The notes under the pieces: model-generated
What the model saw: only the letters and a program-made list of their open reading frames with translations
Told to the model about the DNA's origin: nothing
Database searches by the model: none
Part shown: positions 41,003 to 52,215 of the stretch, one piece after another
Layout: each line of letters begins with the position of its first letter
Position numbering within the stretch: position 1 is the stretch's first letter
Made by a program: the position numbers and the translations under genes
Origin: Saccharomycopsis fibuligera x Saccharomycopsis cf. fibuligera
Taxonomy: Eukaryota > Ascomycota > Saccharomycetes > Ascoideales > Saccharomycopsidaceae
Assembly: GCA_001936135.1 (NCBI GenBank)
Contig: CP012817.1
Coordinates: 2,480,001-2,544,000 of the forward strand
DNA: 64,000 nucleotides
Reading direction: 5' to 3'

Positions 41003-43084
41003 TCATATTGATCCTCTGACTATAACTCCAAAATCAACCAATCTACCTTCAAAATTTAACATGCTTTTCACTGGAACAAACTCAAGTGAGTTAGCCATTT
41101 CAAATAACTTCAAGTTTCTTTCAGTAGGCACTGCATAAACAATAAGATGCAATTTTTTACAATGCAACAACTGAATCAATTGGTCCTCCTGATTTTGATC
41201 GAACCATAACGTAGACACAAATTCTTTATTATTAAGCACTAACGTTGTGTTTGACTCAAGGATCTCAAAGATTTTCTTGCCAACTGCATTAGCCACTAAG
41301 TTTTGTTTCTCAACAGCGTCACCGTTATTCTCCTCATCAGTATCTTCGTCATATTGTGCCGCATAGTCAACATATTTCTTGTAACTTATTCCACTCCACT
41401 CAATACTTGCATTTTTTGGCAAATTGGAGACTTCCGCAATAAGCAAGTGTTTTTGTGCTGAAGGAATGAATTTTTCGTCTCTTTGAGCTAAATTATATAA
41501 TTCAAAAGCTTGCTTGGCGTACTGTATCAATTTTTTGTTTGTCACGTAGCATACCATTGTGCCAATCAAGTTGCAATCAATTACATCCTTCACTGACACA
41601 ATATGTTTCAATGACAACACAGTGTTCAACTTATCAAGGTCAGAGATGCCTTCTGAGGCCAGGTTTGAAAATTCAGCGATGTTGGCATTGTTTGGTAGTT
41701 CCATAATTGCAGGAATAAGAGGAATCTGGCCAGCCAAATTTGCCACATAGTTTGCTATATCATAATTAGCTTGCGAGTATGGACCAATGTTAGCTGGAGC
41801 CCAATAACTTCTACTTTGTACGTGAAGCCCCTTTTTTTGTGAATAGTCATTAGAGGTCAAAGCCACGCATGAGAGCGACAAATGTTGATTTGGCGGTAAT
41901 GTGGATTCAAAACAGGTTCTGGAGGGCGGAAGGGGAAATGGGAAATATCTGGTATAGATGGAGTTGATTTTGGCAAAATTCTGCATTGATGCAACTAATA
42001 GATTAACCGAAAGTATGCTTCTGGTAGACTTTATATTGTGTGACTCAAGAATCTGGTTGAGTTTAGTGAAAATCTCTGCGGTTTGTTCTTCAATAGTGGG
42101 GAGACTAGAACTTAGATTTGAAATGTATAACTTGTTACCGAGCACCGCGGCGGTTTGTGATTTAGGTTTGTCGAAATTTTGTTCTTCTTTTGATAGTGAC
42201 AACTCACCAACATTTGGAATTTTGTCGGTGAACCCAGTCGAATCGTAAATCTCTTTGAACTCATTGGTCAACAATGGCTGCGCAGTGATATATTCACTCC
42301 AATTAGTCTTTGCTAAATCAAGCAGCACCTGCGGCTTCTTATCTTCAACTTCAGTGCTTAGCTTCAAATAGTATACATCATCATTTTCAGAATGACTAAT
42401 TACTTGACTATCCGTTACATTTATCTTTTTTTTCACGAAAAATGGAGCATCTAAGACAATAGTCTCGAACTCGCCTCCTTCTCCGCAAATATGTACTTCG
42501 AATTGTCTGTTGAGCTTCAACAACGTTGGATAAATTTCGCTCAACCTTAGCCCCAAATGCTGCTTGCTCAACCCGTATGCGGCCACTTTTAAGATTCTCG
42601 CATCCATTTCGGTAGCAGACAGACACATTTCCTGCATTAAACTATCTTGATCTCTTTGCCACAAGTACGATAACGATACAAGCCCAAGCCTTTGGCAAAC
42701 ATGTTCCACTCTGATTCTCTGATAAGTCGACAAAATTGCCCCCACACTGACCGCCTCAATGTCTGGATGGTTCTGTTTCACTGTGGCTAAAAGTCGATAA
42801 AGATCTTCAGTTTCATCATCGAGGGTCTTTTCGTACTGTAGGTCAACATTCTTGGAGGATCCCAAGATTTCCTGTCTATACATTGGCACGCCAATGCATT
42901 CTTCGTATTGCGTAAGCACATTGAATCCAACTGTTTGATACATAAAACTGTCGATCTCATCGCTGGTGGCAGAAAGTTGAGGATGTAGATTAGCTAAAGC
43001 GATTAATTCATGGCCATTGCTTAAGCAGTGTAAAATATTGAAGCAAGAATCCTTGCCTCCAGAAACAAGAGCCGCAAATTTCAT
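41003..43084 (-). CDS. DPH6: Diphthine-ammonia ligase Dph6
   Basis: 693 residues. Dph6 performs the last step of diphthamide synthesis, ATP-dependent amidation of diphthine on translation elongation factor 2. The N terminus is an adenine-nucleotide alpha-hydrolase domain with the PP-loop SGGKDS at residues 8-13. The family GEGGEFETIVLDAPFF segment follows at about residue 200. The C-terminal half carries two Rid/YjgF-like domains (about 305-430 and 430-590; for example SYWAPANIGPYSQANYD), as in S. cerevisiae Dph6 (Ylr143w, 685 aa). An (AAT)n run lies just upstream of the start. A GTCACGTGAC palindrome fused to CCAAT is ~165 bp upstream. Confidence 0.93.
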   Translation of the reverse strand: MKFAALVSGGKDSCFNILHCLSNGHELIALANLHPQLSATSDEIDSFMYQTVGFNVLTQYEECIGVPMYRQEILGSSKNVDLQYEKTLDDETEDLYRLLATVKQNHPDIEAVSVGAILSTYQRIRVEHVCQRLGLVSLSYLWQRDQDSLMQEMCLSATEMDARILKVAAYGLSKQHLGLRLSEIYPTLLKLNRQFEVHICGEGGEFETIVLDAPFFVKKKINVTDSQVISHSENDDVYYLKLSTEVEDKKPQVLLDLAKTNWSEYITAQPLLTNEFKEIYDSTGFTDKIPNVGELSLSKEEQNFDKPKSQTAAVLGNKLYISNLSSSLPTIEEQTAEIFTKLNQILESHNIKSTRSILSVNLLVASMQNFAKINSIYTRYFPFPLPPSRTCFESTLPPNQHLSLSCVALTSNDYSQKKGLHVQSRSYWAPANIGPYSQANYDIANYVANLAGQIPLIPAIMELPNNANIAEFSNLASEGISDLDKLNTVLSLKHIVSVKDVIDCNLIGTMVCYVTNKKLIQYAKQAFELYNLAQRDEKFIPSAQKHLLIAEVSNLPKNASIEWSGISYKKYVDYAAQYDEDTDEENNGDAVEKQNLVANAVGKKIFEILESNTTLVLNNKEFVSTLWFDQNQEDQLIQLLHCKKLHLIVYAVPTERNLKLFEMANSLEFVPVKSMLNFEGRLVDFGVIVRGSI

Positions 43085-43135
43085 TGATCCGAGTTGGCAG
43101 ATTTCGCCTGTTAGAAGCTTGTGTTTGTTAGCTAA

Positions 43136-43161
43136 AAATAATAATAATAATAATAATAATA
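43136..43161. repeat. (AAT)n microsatellite
   Basis: About eight to nine ATA/AAT units ~55 bp upstream of the DPH6 ATG. Confidence 0.85.
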
Positions 43162-43245
43162 AAAAGTGTGGGTGTCAACATGTTGATGTGACATGGTTTC
43201 AAAACTTTTTTTTCTTCAAGATCATCTCTGTATGGTTATGCATTT

Positions 43246-43259
43246 GTCACGTGACCAAT
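43246..43259. promoter_or_regulatory. Cbf1-type E-box overlapping a CCAAT box
   Basis: GTCACGTGACCAAT combines a perfect palindrome GTCACGTGAC with CCAAT, ~165 bp upstream of DPH6. Cbf1 and Hap factors use these cores in yeasts; the combined role is inferred. Confidence 0.5.
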
Positions 43260-44989
43260 AATACACATCTAAGGCTAGCAGCTTCTAAAGGTAACGGCGC
43301 CTCCACTTCATCAATAGCTGTTGTCGCAAATTCCTGGATTTCAGAAGACGCGTTTTTTCTTTTCTATCGAAACTAAATCAAGATGGCCTTCCAGTGCCTC
43401 AAATCCATGCATGTGTTTGGTAGTGCTATGTTAACTAGTAGGTAACGGGAGCTTAAATTAGCCAGGCCTTCAGAGATTGTTTTCCCGAGCGTATTCTAAT
43501 TGAAGTGATACGCCTCAGCCTGAATTCCAATTATTTAGTTGCAAAAGTCGAATTAATGTCGTATGCCTGAAAACCTCCGTGCAGTAACAGCTCAGATAGC
43601 GCACCTTGGCCTAGAGCCCCTAAGCAGATTGGTCCCTTTAGGGCTAAAAATTGAAAATAGGATCGAGCTTTAATTGCCAAAGATTTGTATTTTTGCTTAT
43701 CGGTTCTAGCGATGTTTGTCGCTGTATGTTAGCGCATTCCGTGCCTATACACGCATGACCAACCACTGAGAAGAAAAGCAACGACGAAACGTTCCAATCG
43801 ATTAACCAATTTGCACACGCTATGAGCAAATTTTATAATTTGATCTAGATCTGCTCGATTCGCCACACAGCTCCTAGGAACTCGGTTATCCCGCGGGAAC
43901 ATTGTGATGACAACAAATTTTGCTCAATATTCAGTGGTTTTACCAAGATTTGGCGAAGGAGGAGCCTAATTATCCCAGATGACGCTAAACGAAATTTTGA
44001 CAACTGCTAATAATTGCCAAAAGCGGGAAAAGGTATAAAAAAAAGTTACTGTTTAGTGAGCACATAGTAGACGAAGCCAAAACTTTAAAGAATACGCCAT
44101 ACGAATCCACTTGAACATAGCTAACGATGATGATCTAAAGCTGCTAAAGGAGCCGTTACGTTACAGCAGAGATCTAGTCTAACAAGGATACCGACACCAT
44201 TCTTAATTGCGAGTAAGGCCTGATGCCACCTACGCTGCGGCCAAACCACAAGATACTGACTGGCATTGGCCCGTCGGTGGACCATTCACAACCGACCAGC
44301 AGAAATGCTGCCAAAAGAAGAGAAAAGGGCTTTTCTCTTTCTGTGTAAATGCACAATCCGTAGCATCGAAAGCTCGCGCAGGCCATTCTACTCACCGATA
44401 GTATGGCACGGCTCGCTATTTGCTCGCTATTTGCTCGTTATTTGCTCGTTCACGGCGCTCGTAGATATTTATTTGCTCAGGAAAGCAGTTTCTGAGAATA
44501 GAATTATTTGCTCGTTGTTGAGGCTGAAGCCTGCAGCCGTCTGCGATGTCGCGTATTTCGCTGCATCCTCTCGTCCTCCGCCAGCCGTTTTTTCTGTTTA
44601 CTTCTGCCAGTAATCACAATCACCAAGGACCCTTGCTATATTGGTCTTGTGGGATTACTTTCTTTTTTCTAACTTTTTTTCCCTCTCTGAATAATATGGC
44701 AGCAGCTCTAGCAAAAGAAAGAAGCAGAGAGATTGGAAAGCGAGAGTTGAAGAGTATTTATTTGCTCAAAAGTGCACCATTAAAATTTTTTGACAGGCGC
44801 ATTGTGCTTGGTGCCACTCCACGAGCATTTTTAACTCGATTTGTCGCACTGGAGCTGTCACTGACTAACTGTCTTATTTTACTGGTTAGTGCCTCGAAGC
44901 GCCAAGTGAGAAACTAATTTTTTTAGAAATTTTTTTATTCAGGCAATTGCTATATATTCAGTTCCTTTCCCCCAAAGTTTTGGTATTGC

Positions 44990-44991
<2 letters not shown>

Positions 44992-45031
<40 letters not shown>

Positions 45032-45073
45032 CAATATTATCGCCATCATCATCATCATCATCATCATTATCAT
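44992..45073. repeat. (TTA)n and (CAT)n microsatellite
   Basis: About 13 TTA units (44992-45031) then, after a short interruption, about nine CAT units; located 120-200 bp before the first ferric reductase ATG. Confidence 0.85.
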
Positions 45074-45190
45074 AGACGTTGGTTATTCGTTTATCGTTTC
45101 TTTTGTTTTTGGGTTCCCGTTTTGTCTCGAAAAGATATCCACTCATTTTTATTCTCTTATTGCCATATCCACGAATTACCCTTCACCACC

Positions 45191-47542
45191 ATGAAGTCCG
45201 CTGTACTTCTACTATTCATTTTGACCCAACTCCATCTTTGCTTAGCTAAGGTTCCCAACTATAATAAGCCATACAGACTTCATTATCGTGCATGCGCCTC
45301 TTCAATGGACGCATTCCATTTTAGCGACCATTCAATGTTGTTGAAAAAATACTGCGATAATGCCCCAGCCCTAGGAACCATAGTGGTGTGTCTCAAAGAC
45401 AAGGCGCCCTCACACGATGTGGGATCCGAAGCAATTAAATTCATGAATCACTATTGCAAAGATAAAACCATGGGGAAATTCGATCAGATTTATGAAAACG
45501 CAACCAAACACATAGTCAGCAATAGTTCAGGAAAGTTGCATGGTATTCTGTATGTGCCCATAAAGATCACTGACGAGGCTTATGATAAATGGTATGATTC
45601 ATATCATCGCTACTATTGGAATTATAATATGAGCAATTATTACGGTTATGCCATATTAGCATATTGGCTTCTTGTGATGGTTTTATCCTCTATTAGCAAA
45701 TTCTTGCAGTCCAGTGGGCTCATACTAAAATTATTTGGACCGCAAATCTCATTTTTGCAGAAACACATCTTTTTGCCCAGCTTGGTCAACTTCCGCCAGT
45801 TTAATTATCACAACGAACCATTCAAAATCTTTACCTTATCTTCTGGTTTACTACCTACCAGGGCTGATGGCTTGATTATTGCCGGCTACTTACTCGTGCA
45901 TATAATCGTTATGGCTGTGAACTGGGACAAGCAGAGTTTTGATCAACCAGTTTATGGAACGCTTCGACGCCAAGTATCCAGGTACTTGGGTGACAGAACC
46001 GGGATCATTGCTTTTGCTCATTTCCCTTTAATTTTTCTATTTGCAGGCAGAAACAACATTTTGTCATCTGTCACTGGTTTCAGCTTTGCTAGTTTTGTCC
46101 AGTTCCACAAATGGACAGGAAGAGTTATGTTTATTGATGCGGCTATTCACAGTATCACTTTCAGTTACCTTTTTGCATCCCAGGGAGAGTACATCTCGAC
46201 CCTCATTGACGAAACCTATGTACTTTATGGGATTGCCGCTACAGTGGCTGCTGGTATTTTAGTGTTTCAATCGTATCACTGGTTTAGAAAACACATGTAC
46301 GAAATTTTCCTATATGGACACATCTTGGTTGCTATTGCATTCACTGTTGGTGTCTGGCATCACTGTCGTACACTTGGCTGGATGGAGTACTGTTATTGCT
46401 CTGTGGCAATTTGGGCATTTGATAGGTTTATCAGACTAATGAGAATTGCTGCTTTCGGAGTTCGAAATGCCACCGTTACTACTATATCCCATGACACTGT
46501 CAGGGTTTGCATTAGAAAAGTCAATCCACCTCTGTCTAATGGCACAGAATCAAATCCTCTTGCTTTTCATGGTGGACCATGGAATGCAAAACCGGGACAG
46601 TATGTTTATTGCTACTTTATGCTCCCTGGATGTTTTTGGCAATCACATCCGTTCACAGTCAGCGATTCAACAATTAAAGATGATGAGATAGTGATATACA
46701 TTAAGCTGAAAAACGGTGCCACTAATTATTTATTCAACAAAATTCTGAAAAAGCCACACCTGGTGGAACAAACAATAAAGGTTCTCATAGAAGGTCCATA
46801 TGGTGAGTATGCCCCGCTTGACAAGTACAAAAGCACTTTGCTTATTGGTGGTGGGAACGGAATTCCAGGGCCTTATGACCACGCGCTAAAATTATGCAGA
46901 AAGCAAATCAATGTTAGAAGCGCAACTAAATTTTCTCAGAAATGGAACAGTAACATCAACACTTTTGGAGATGCAGGCATTGCAACCGTTGGTCAAAAAC
47001 AGTGGTTGCCACATTTGATTTGGGTAGCTAAAGACTTTGAATCTATTCAATGGTTTAGAAAGGAAATTCAAATTCTAGGCGCATTAGGCGGTCGAGTAAC
47101 CATTTTCTTAACGAGGCAAACTCCGAGTGTTTCTGAGTCAGAAATTGAGTTACAGTATAATCATGAACATCATCAACATAGTGGTATGATTAGTGAGAAA
47201 GCGGGAGCACTCGGCAGGGCCAATAATAAAAATTCAGAGAGAATCATAACATCAAACAGTAGCAGCAGCAGCAGTAAAAGCAGCCTTGATAATAACAAGG
47301 AAGAAATGAATCTTCTAGAGTTGGAGAATAGCCCAGATTGGTCCGCATGCAAATTCATTTTCAAGAAGCCTAACCTTGAAGAATTAATTTCTGAAACAAT
47401 TTCTGAAGCTCAAGGTTCTACCTCAATCTACGCTTGCGGCCCTGGATCATTCTCGGATTCATTGCGAAACAGTATTGCCAAAGTGGTTGATAAGCATTCC
47501 AGTGGCAGAATTGACTATTATGAAGAGCAGCAAGTTTGGTGA
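45191..47542 (+). CDS. Ferric/cupric reductase, FRE family (copy 1)
   Basis: 783 residues from the ATG at 45191, chosen because it opens directly into a signal peptide (MKSAVLLLFILTQLHLCLA); an upstream in-frame ATG would add 23 polar residues. FRE proteins are plasma-membrane haem flavoproteins that pass electrons from NADPH to extracellular Fe(III)/Cu(II) chelates. A Cys-containing extracellular head (about 20-160) is followed by the transmembrane haem core (FHKWTGRVMFIDAAIHS near residue 305). The FAD motif HPFTVSDS is near 486, the NADPH motif GGNGIPGPYDHALKL near 553 and the terminal CGPGSFSDSLRN near 750. A Ser/Asn-rich insertion (about 655-710) splits the NADPH domain. Paralogous to and in tandem with the next gene. 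Close to the C. albicans CFL/FRE10 type, symbol not assignable. Confidence 0.93.
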   Translation: MKSAVLLLFILTQLHLCLAKVPNYNKPYRLHYRACASSMDAFHFSDHSMLLKKYCDNAPALGTIVVCLKDKAPSHDVGSEAIKFMNHYCKDKTMGKFDQIYENATKHIVSNSSGKLHGILYVPIKITDEAYDKWYDSYHRYYWNYNMSNYYGYAILAYWLLVMVLSSISKFLQSSGLILKLFGPQISFLQKHIFLPSLVNFRQFNYHNEPFKIFTLSSGLLPTRADGLIIAGYLLVHIIVMAVNWDKQSFDQPVYGTLRRQVSRYLGDRTGIIAFAHFPLIFLFAGRNNILSSVTGFSFASFVQFHKWTGRVMFIDAAIHSITFSYLFASQGEYISTLIDETYVLYGIAATVAAGILVFQSYHWFRKHMYEIFLYGHILVAIAFTVGVWHHCRTLGWMEYCYCSVAIWAFDRFIRLMRIAAFGVRNATVTTISHDTVRVCIRKVNPPLSNGTESNPLAFHGGPWNAKPGQYVYCYFMLPGCFWQSHPFTVSDSTIKDDEIVIYIKLKNGATNYLFNKILKKPHLVEQTIKVLIEGPYGEYAPLDKYKSTLLIGGGNGIPGPYDHALKLCRKQINVRSATKFSQKWNSNINTFGDAGIATVGQKQWLPHLIWVAKDFESIQWFRKEIQILGALGGRVTIFLTRQTPSVSESEIELQYNHEHHQHSGMISEKAGALGRANNKNSERIITSNSSSSSSKSSLDNNKEEMNLLELENSPDWSACKFIFKKPNLEELISETISEAQGSTSIYACGPGSFSDSLRNSIAKVVDKHSSGRIDYYEEQQVW

Positions 47543-50046
47543 TTTATTTTTATTTACTAATTTAAAAGTCAGATTGTGCTCATGCTTACTTCTAGCTTTG
47601 TATCATATATAATCAACTTCATATATCCTTTTTCCCTTACTTCAAAATATTATTCTACTACTACCAAATTGACTCCTTTTTTTCATGTTTTTTAGTCTTG
47701 TAATTCATTTATTGCCATTGCTGAACGCCCTAAAAAGAAGTGATTCAAACCAGCTTAATAGCTGCTTCTGGCCTATTATTTTCTGTTAGCTTTTGTCTCA
47801 TCTTCGATCCAGCTAATTCATTCATGCCTTATCATTTCGATCAGCTCACTTCATTCCAATTAGAATTCTAGAGTTACATTAAAATGCGCATTTTACTCTT
47901 TTACAGCGTTACTGTATATGGATACATTAGTATGCATATTGATGCATTATATCCGATCAACAATTTAAAAATTTGTGAAAGATTACTTTTTCTTCTAGAA
48001 ATACAAGATGATTTAATGGTAAATTTCCGCGGGTTTGTAACGCTACTAGGCATGTCCAGCCCAAATTCTTGCCAAGTTTTATTGAAAAAAAAGAAAAATA
48101 ATCTACCAAGACCAAGAAAAATTGATGTGTCTTTTGAAGTATGTTTTTGACGTTACCAAGTGCCAAGATTTGATTATTGAACTCCATATTGTATGTCATG
48201 AGTAAATGACTCTAAATTACTCTACTATAATTTAAGCACGTCCTCAAGTGTGAATGCTCTTCATTCTGGCCATGAAAATCTAGATCAAATTAGCAGATAG
48301 TTTTCTGAGCTAGCCTTTTTTTTCCTGCAGTGAATAGTGATGTCGTCGTAAGCTATATTAAATCTTGAAGATAATTGGCTAAGTGCGCTGCTCGGCGTTG
48401 CTGTTTTTGTTCGCGTGAGACAATAACTAGTGAAATTTGACAATATCTTTTTTATTATGCTCTATAAAAGGAAAAACTAGAAAAAATAGCATGATTCCTA
48501 GTAACCATATTTGTAACAACTTTTTTGAGGAGCACCAAAGCGAACGGGGTGTAGATTGATTAAATTTTCATGCGGAGCTAGAGAATAAAAAGGAAATTTT
48601 TTTTTAAAAAAAAAAAATAAAAAAAAAAACAAACGACGAACGCGCAACCAGAGCATGATCCAAGCCTTCACTGCTGCACCAATGATACAGTTCGATTTTA
48701 ATTTTCATGTATGAGTTTTACATCATTGGATCTTCCCTTTGATTAGATTACTCAAGACGTTTTCATTTTGAAGATCGATCGGTCATTTGCGTGTGTATAA
48801 AAATTTGTTTAGTCAAGCAATGGACCTCCAAAAAATTGTGGTGTAACTGTTCAGTTTGTTTTTATCGACTCAACTTGCCTTAATGGTCTGTCAACCTCAA
48901 ATACTATCATATATATAGCTTGTAATCTTACGCAGCTTAAAAAAATATTTCTGCAAAGACCCCTTCCCGCCAGGGTCCGAGGAAGAAAAATGCGTATGAC
49001 ACACTAAAATAGGCAGATAGTAAATGCCTAAAATTTTTGCTCGCTAATGTTCCTATGTAGGGCCCCAAAACACTCGAGGCATTCATATAGCTCGCAGTCT
49101 GTTTGCTGTGTCTGTATAACTTCTGACCTTCCCAATCATAAAGTTTTGCAACTAATAGTCAGCGGTACTAATGCAAGTTTTACAGAATCACAAGGCTTTT
49201 TCAATGGAGCTTGTATTCTGTGCCGGCTTTTCTTCTTATTTTTTGTTATTTCCTGTTATTTCTTGAACAAGAAACACTTCAAAGTACTGCTGAGTTTTGA
49301 CGAGGACTGCAGAAGTTTTCATGCACCCCCACTACAAGTAGGGGACGAAAAATACAGACAGCATGCATAACTAGCTCTTTTTGTATGTAATGCACTGCAA
49401 GCCGTATTAAGCTGTGCATCATTTGGCTTATATTTACCATATATTATTGCACATTGCTTTATAGAGTTTCTAGTGAGACAGGTTGTTTAGCCACGATAGT
49501 TGAACAGCTGCTAAGCCTCAGCCAGATTCAGCAGTTTGAAAAAAATATTTAGCCTAATTTTCTGCAGACAGAGCCAATAAAATGTAGATTTAGTAACTCT
49601 TTGACACTTTAACTATTGTTATTATTATTCTTTTATTATTATTCTATTATTTCTTTCTTTTTTTTTTTTCTTGTTGCTCCAACAGAAAAGCATGCGGCGC
49701 CCAACGGCATACTGCTAGTATCCTCTTTGAGAAAACATTTTGTTCGTTGAACCTATTATTGGCCCCAGCTTTGCCGGAGATGCAGTTTTCTGTGCCCAGA
49801 ACTTTTGACATGCTTACAATTTTATTTTTATTTTTATTTTTTTTTTTTTTGATCTGACAATAGATCAAACTAGGGACATAAAGGAAAAAAAATTCATGTA
49901 AAGAGAATTAAACGCTTTCTGAGGCAGCCTATATAAATACATCTCGGTTCTCTCCTTTTTTGATCGCCGATTACCTCAAAAACAGTTTTTTCTAATCTGT
50001 CAAGCCTCCTCGATATACAAACACAATAAGGCCAATCCAATTAATA
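47543..50046. other. Spacer between the two ferric reductases
   Basis: 2.5 kb, AT-rich. Includes adjoining T/A runs near 48598-48630 and a T-rich stretch at 49822-49850. A clear TATATAAATA box lies near 49930, ~115 bp before the second reductase. A 107-codon frame at 49047-49370 is Cys/Phe-rich without domain features. No remnant of a third reductase was seen. Confidence 0.5.
49929..49938 (+). promoter_or_regulatory. TATA box of ferric reductase 2
   Basis: TATATAAATA ~110-120 bp upstream of the ATG at 50047, typical of inducible yeast genes. Confidence 0.5.
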
Positions 50047-52215
50047 ATGAATCCGTTTTTTCTCTTGGTAGCGTGCTTGGCCAATGTTTCAACAATATCT
50101 GCTTACAAACTTCTTGGCCGTCCATTTCAGTTGATTATTGAAGGTTGTTCTAATCCAGTTAGTTCCATCAATTTCGGATGGACCGTTAATGAAACCAACT
50201 ACTATCAGTATTGTGACTACGCACCTGCCCTCGGTTCTGTTGCTCTTTGTGTAAAGCAACACTCCGAAAATGATCATATGTACCATCAAGCAGCAAAGCA
50301 AATAGTGAGCAAAAGTTGCGTTGAACTAACTGTTGATGATTTTTATAATGCTTATAAGAACGCGACGAAATACGTGGCCAACTATACTGAACTTGAAGCG
50401 ACTAATGCCACCATATATAACCCAGTTGATATTCCTGAAAAATTTTACGGTGCTTATTACCACGGATACCATGTTTTTTACAGAAATTATGACATGAGCA
50501 ACGTTTATGGATATATTATCATTGCGTACTGGTTTGGTGCAATGTTGATCTCTGCAGCAGCCAGATTCTTGAAGAGAACCGGATTAATCACCAAAATTTA
50601 CTTTGGAATGATACAACAATTGCAAAAATACATTCTATTGCCTAATTTTTTCAAAAGCACTCATAATCAACAGTTTAAAATAGTTAAAGTTGCCTCTGCT
50701 TTAATTCCTACCAGAGCCGACGGTATTGTTATTGTGTTATACTTGATTATTCATGTTGTGGTGCTATGTGTTCAATGGGAATTTGATCACTCTGGATATA
50801 TTTTTACTAGCAAAAAAGAGCAAGTTGCAAGATACTTGGCTGATAGAACCGGTATCATTGCCTTTGCCCACTTACCTTTGATTTACCTCTTTGCTGGAAG
50901 AAACAACATCATGTCATTTGTAACAGGGTTTTCCTACTCCAGTTATATTCAGTTTCATAAATGGACCGGAAGAATCATGTTTGCTGATGCAGTCATTCAT
51001 AGTTCTTGCTACACAGCTCTTTATGTTTGGGATAACTATTATTCAGAAGCAGTGTCAGAAAAATACATTCGTTTTGGTATTTTGGCTACAGTTTCTTGTG
51101 CGGTTTTGATGATTCAGGCATACAATTATTTCAGGCAATACACTTATGAGATTTTCCTCTATGGTCACATTCTCTTTGCCATTATCTTCACTTTCTCAGT
51201 TTATCATCACTGTATTGAGCTTGGATGGATGGAATATGTCTATGCTACTATTGCGATCTGGGCATTCGACAGACTTGTCAGATTTATCAGACTTATCAAT
51301 TTTGGATTCCCAAAGGCCACCATCAAAATCGTATCCGAAGACACAATGAGAATTTCGGTAAGAAGACCAAGTTCCAAACGCTGGCATGCCAAGCCAGGCC
51401 AGTTTGTCTTTGCATACTTTATGCTTCCTAAGACATTCTACCAATCACATCCTTTTACTATCAGCGACTCCACTGTTAAAGACGGTGAAGTTATTTTATA
51501 CGTGAAACGCAAATCAGGTGTTACTGATACCTTGTATCAACGAGTTTCTCGCAAACCTGGTAAAGTTGAAACCAACATTAGAGTTTCTATAGAAGGTCCA
51601 TATGGCGAATCAGCTCCAAATTTCCAGTACGATAACACATTATTATTCGCTGGTGGTAATGGTATTCCGGGTCCTTATGACCATGCATTAAAACTTTCAA
51701 GAAAATTCCCCGATGGTCAAAAGAATGTTCACTTGTTCTGGACAGCTAAAGACTTACAATCTATTCATTGGTTCGCTCAAGAGTTGTCACTTTTAAAGAA
51801 CGCCTCGGCTAAGGTGACAATTTTCCTTACCAGAGAAAGCCCTGAGAACTTGAAAGCTCTTAGAAATCAAACGTTTAATAAATCCAATGATGTTGAACAA
51901 GAGAAAATCGAAACCAAGAATGAATCCAACATAACTGAAAAAAGTGCAAATAAAACGGATGAAAAGTCAATACTTGATACTGATTCCAGCACTAGTTCCA
52001 ATAACGATGTATTTTTAAACAATTTTGACATACAGTTGGGAAGACCAAATATGGAAGAGATAATACAAAAAGCTTTTGCCGAAAATCAAGGATCTATATC
52101 TATTTGCGCTTGTGGGCCAGGAGCATTATGTGACTCTTTGAGAAGATTAATTGCACATAATTTGGATACACATAAAGGAAGAGTTGATTACTACGAAGAG
52201 TTACAAGTTTGGTGA
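50047..52215 (+). CDS. Ferric/cupric reductase, FRE family (copy 2)
   Basis: 722 residues. A signal peptide (MNPFFLLVACLANVSTISA) and Cys-containing extracellular head are followed by the same core as copy 1: FHKWTGRIMFADAVIHS near 303, HPFTISDS near 468, GGNGIPGPYDHALKL near 535 and CACGPGALCDSLRR near 688. The C-terminal RVDYYEELQVW closely echoes RIDYYEEQQVW of copy 1, showing recent common ancestry. The variable insertion before the terminal CGPG block is Asn/Lys/Glu-rich (about 600-655) rather than Ser-rich. It is the same strand as copy 1, 2.5 kb downstream, so a tandem duplication. Activity is inferred from intact FAD and NADPH motifs and the haem-core histidines. Confidence 0.93.
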   Translation: MNPFFLLVACLANVSTISAYKLLGRPFQLIIEGCSNPVSSINFGWTVNETNYYQYCDYAPALGSVALCVKQHSENDHMYHQAAKQIVSKSCVELTVDDFYNAYKNATKYVANYTELEATNATIYNPVDIPEKFYGAYYHGYHVFYRNYDMSNVYGYIIIAYWFGAMLISAAARFLKRTGLITKIYFGMIQQLQKYILLPNFFKSTHNQQFKIVKVASALIPTRADGIVIVLYLIIHVVVLCVQWEFDHSGYIFTSKKEQVARYLADRTGIIAFAHLPLIYLFAGRNNIMSFVTGFSYSSYIQFHKWTGRIMFADAVIHSSCYTALYVWDNYYSEAVSEKYIRFGILATVSCAVLMIQAYNYFRQYTYEIFLYGHILFAIIFTFSVYHHCIELGWMEYVYATIAIWAFDRLVRFIRLINFGFPKATIKIVSEDTMRISVRRPSSKRWHAKPGQFVFAYFMLPKTFYQSHPFTISDSTVKDGEVILYVKRKSGVTDTLYQRVSRKPGKVETNIRVSIEGPYGESAPNFQYDNTLLFAGGNGIPGPYDHALKLSRKFPDGQKNVHLFWTAKDLQSIHWFAQELSLLKNASAKVTIFLTRESPENLKALRNQTFNKSNDVEQEKIETKNESNITEKSANKTDEKSILDTDSSTSSNNDVFLNNFDIQLGRPNMEEIIQKAFAENQGSISICACGPGALCDSLRRLIAHNLDTHKGRVDYYEELQVW

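Larger units (their letters stand above)
43085..45190. other. Divergent spacer DPH6 / ferric reductase 1
   Basis: 2.1 kb. Contains the DPH6 promoter with an E-box/CCAAT composite, a three-copy TATTTGCTCG-type repeat near 44417-44450, a TATATA near 44950 and a (TTA)n(CAT)n microsatellite at 44992-45073. Several 60-120-codon frames show no domain features. A long promoter is plausible for an iron-regulated reductase. Confidence 0.5.

Noticed and set aside
44126-44226. Possible C/D snoRNA (ATGATGA then CTGA ~90 nt later)
   Set aside because: No terminal stem and no convincing C'/D' boxes; chance matches are common.
44207-44917. Overlapping 60-120-codon frames before the first ferric reductase
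   Set aside because: No domain or signal peptide, and three competing overlapping frames; best read as promoter DNA.
49047-49370. 107-codon frame between the reductases
   Set aside because: Phe/Cys-rich, no domain, no TATA or coding bias.
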